Origin: Hungatella sp.
Lineage (GTDB): Bacteria > Bacillota > Clostridia > Lachnospirales > Lachnospiraceae
Direction of reading: 5' to 3'
NCBI GenBank assembly: GCA_022792815.1
Contig: JAAWBS010000012.1
Span: 1-33,352 of the forward strand
Length of the DNA stretch: 33,352 nucleotides
This document shows, one piece after another, positions 33,034-33,352 of the stretch (position 1 is its first letter; each line of letters opens with the position of its first letter). A model generated the notes under the pieces. It searched no databases, was not told the DNA's origin, and saw only the letters and a program-made list of their open reading frames with translations. A program made the position numbers and the translations under genes.

Positions 33034-33062
33034 TTGTCCGGTAAGAGAAAAGACGATATAAT
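33034..33062 (+). promoter_or_regulatory. Promoter in front of the terminal gene remnant
   Basis: TTGTCC (33034-33039) and consensus TATAAT (33057-33062) are 17 bases apart. The start near 33069 is followed by GGGAGG (33091-33096) and a GTG at 33101. Confidence 0.65.
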
Positions 33063-33100
33063 AAAGACAGTTCTTGTATGTCTCCTGCAAGGGAGGCTTT

Positions 33101-33306
33101 GTGAAAAGACGAAACAATGACAAAAGACTCTGGAGGTAAAGGACTATCTGGCGGACTTTAACTACGAGATGAGTGACGGAACCTGGAAGCATCTGGAGTT
33201 TGAAAGCGACAGTATTTCTGAGGAAGACCTGAGGAGGTTTCGTGCCTATTCGGACAATTTGCGAATTGGTTTTAAATTCTTTAGGTTAGAATCGATGATG
33301 GGGTAA
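33101..33306 (+). pseudogene. Frameshifted and truncated gene remnant, family not recognised with certainty
   Basis: GTG at 33101 has GGGAGG four bases upstream and opens MKRRNNDKR, but the frame stops after 12 codons. In the next frame, from 33121 to the TAA at 33304-33306, the DNA encodes a protein-like stretch (LEVKDYLADFNYEMSDGTW, then KHLEFESDSISEEDLRRFRA) with no start of its own. Joining the two near 33127-33132 by a single-base shift restores one continuous N-terminus. After FRAYSDN the composition changes and the frame ends beside a palindrome, suggesting the 3' part was lost. The acidic/aromatic pattern reminds me of uncharacterised Lachnospiraceae proteins related to PD-(D/E)XK nuclease-like families, but this is a weak impression. 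Confidence 0.5.
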
Positions 33307-33352
33307 ACGAAAAAGCAGTTTTGGCATTCCAGTGAACTGCCCCTTCGTTTAC
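33303..33352. repeat. 50-bp palindrome at the window end, possible IS end or terminator
   Basis: GTAAACGAA (33303-33311) pairs with TTCGTTTAC (33344-33352), and GCAGTT (33315-33320) with AACTGC (33335-33340), separated by AAA opposite CCC. The palindrome ends at the last base of the window, so it may continue. Two 18-base near-identical inverted ends starting with GTAA would suit an IS66-like terminus, but no transposase is visible. No T-run is present inside the window. Confidence 0.5.

Overview
The window looks like a chromosomal segment of a Gram-positive, fairly GC-rich member of the Clostridia, most likely Lachnospiraceae (Enterocloster/Hungatella-like). This is inferred from gene content and protein style, not from any search. 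Supporting signs are the order dGTPase-like gene, dnaG, rpoD, trmK, a Nif3-family gene and a TGS-domain nucleoside kinase; a pyrB-pyrI pair with a zinc-binding regulatory chain; strong AGGAGG-type ribosome binding sites; lipoproteins with clostridial lipoboxes; and a secreted pectinase with choline-binding-like C-terminal repeats. No tRNA, rRNA operon, CRISPR array or intact transposase is visible.

Left part (1-10.6 kb, accessory). A 5'-truncated GLUG-repeat surface protein with a tandem-repeat cytoplasmic tail is followed by a small HTH protein that may be a transposase remnant. Convergent to these is a 1325-residue secreted GH28 polygalacturonase. Its promoter region carries several LacI/CcpA-type palindromes. 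Upstream of it on the same strand lies an AraC-family regulator, and divergent from the regulator is a lipoprotein flavin reductase with an FMN-attachment domain. Together this reads as a regulated carbohydrate/anaerobic-respiration locus.

Central part (10.7-22.2 kb, core). A co-directional series (dGTPase-like gene, dnaG, rpoD, trmK, Nif3-family gene, TGS nucleoside kinase) couples DNA priming, sigma factor and nucleotide/tRNA maintenance. A MurR/RpiR-type regulator and a fruK-fruA fructose PTS operon follow. They share a conserved AT-rich operator-like motif (half-sites AAAT/GAAAT - AAA - ATTTC).

Right part (22.2-33.3 kb). rnpB (RNase P RNA) converges on pyrB-pyrI. The 348-bp gap between pyrB and dtd holds two outward promoters and a 159-bp palindromic element with perfect 23-bp inverted ends, resembling a MITE. 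After dtd comes a cluster of envelope and transport genes: a trigger-factor-like PPIase lipoprotein, a Cof-type HAD phosphatase, a CcdA-TlpA thiol-redox fusion translationally coupled to a zinc-type ABC transporter (znuA-znuC-znuB), and a KtrB/KtrA potassium uptake pair. The last 537 bases have no intact gene. They contain a terminator-like hairpin, about 160 bases in which I see nothing, a clear promoter, a frameshifted and truncated gene remnant, and a 50-bp palindrome that ends exactly at the window edge.
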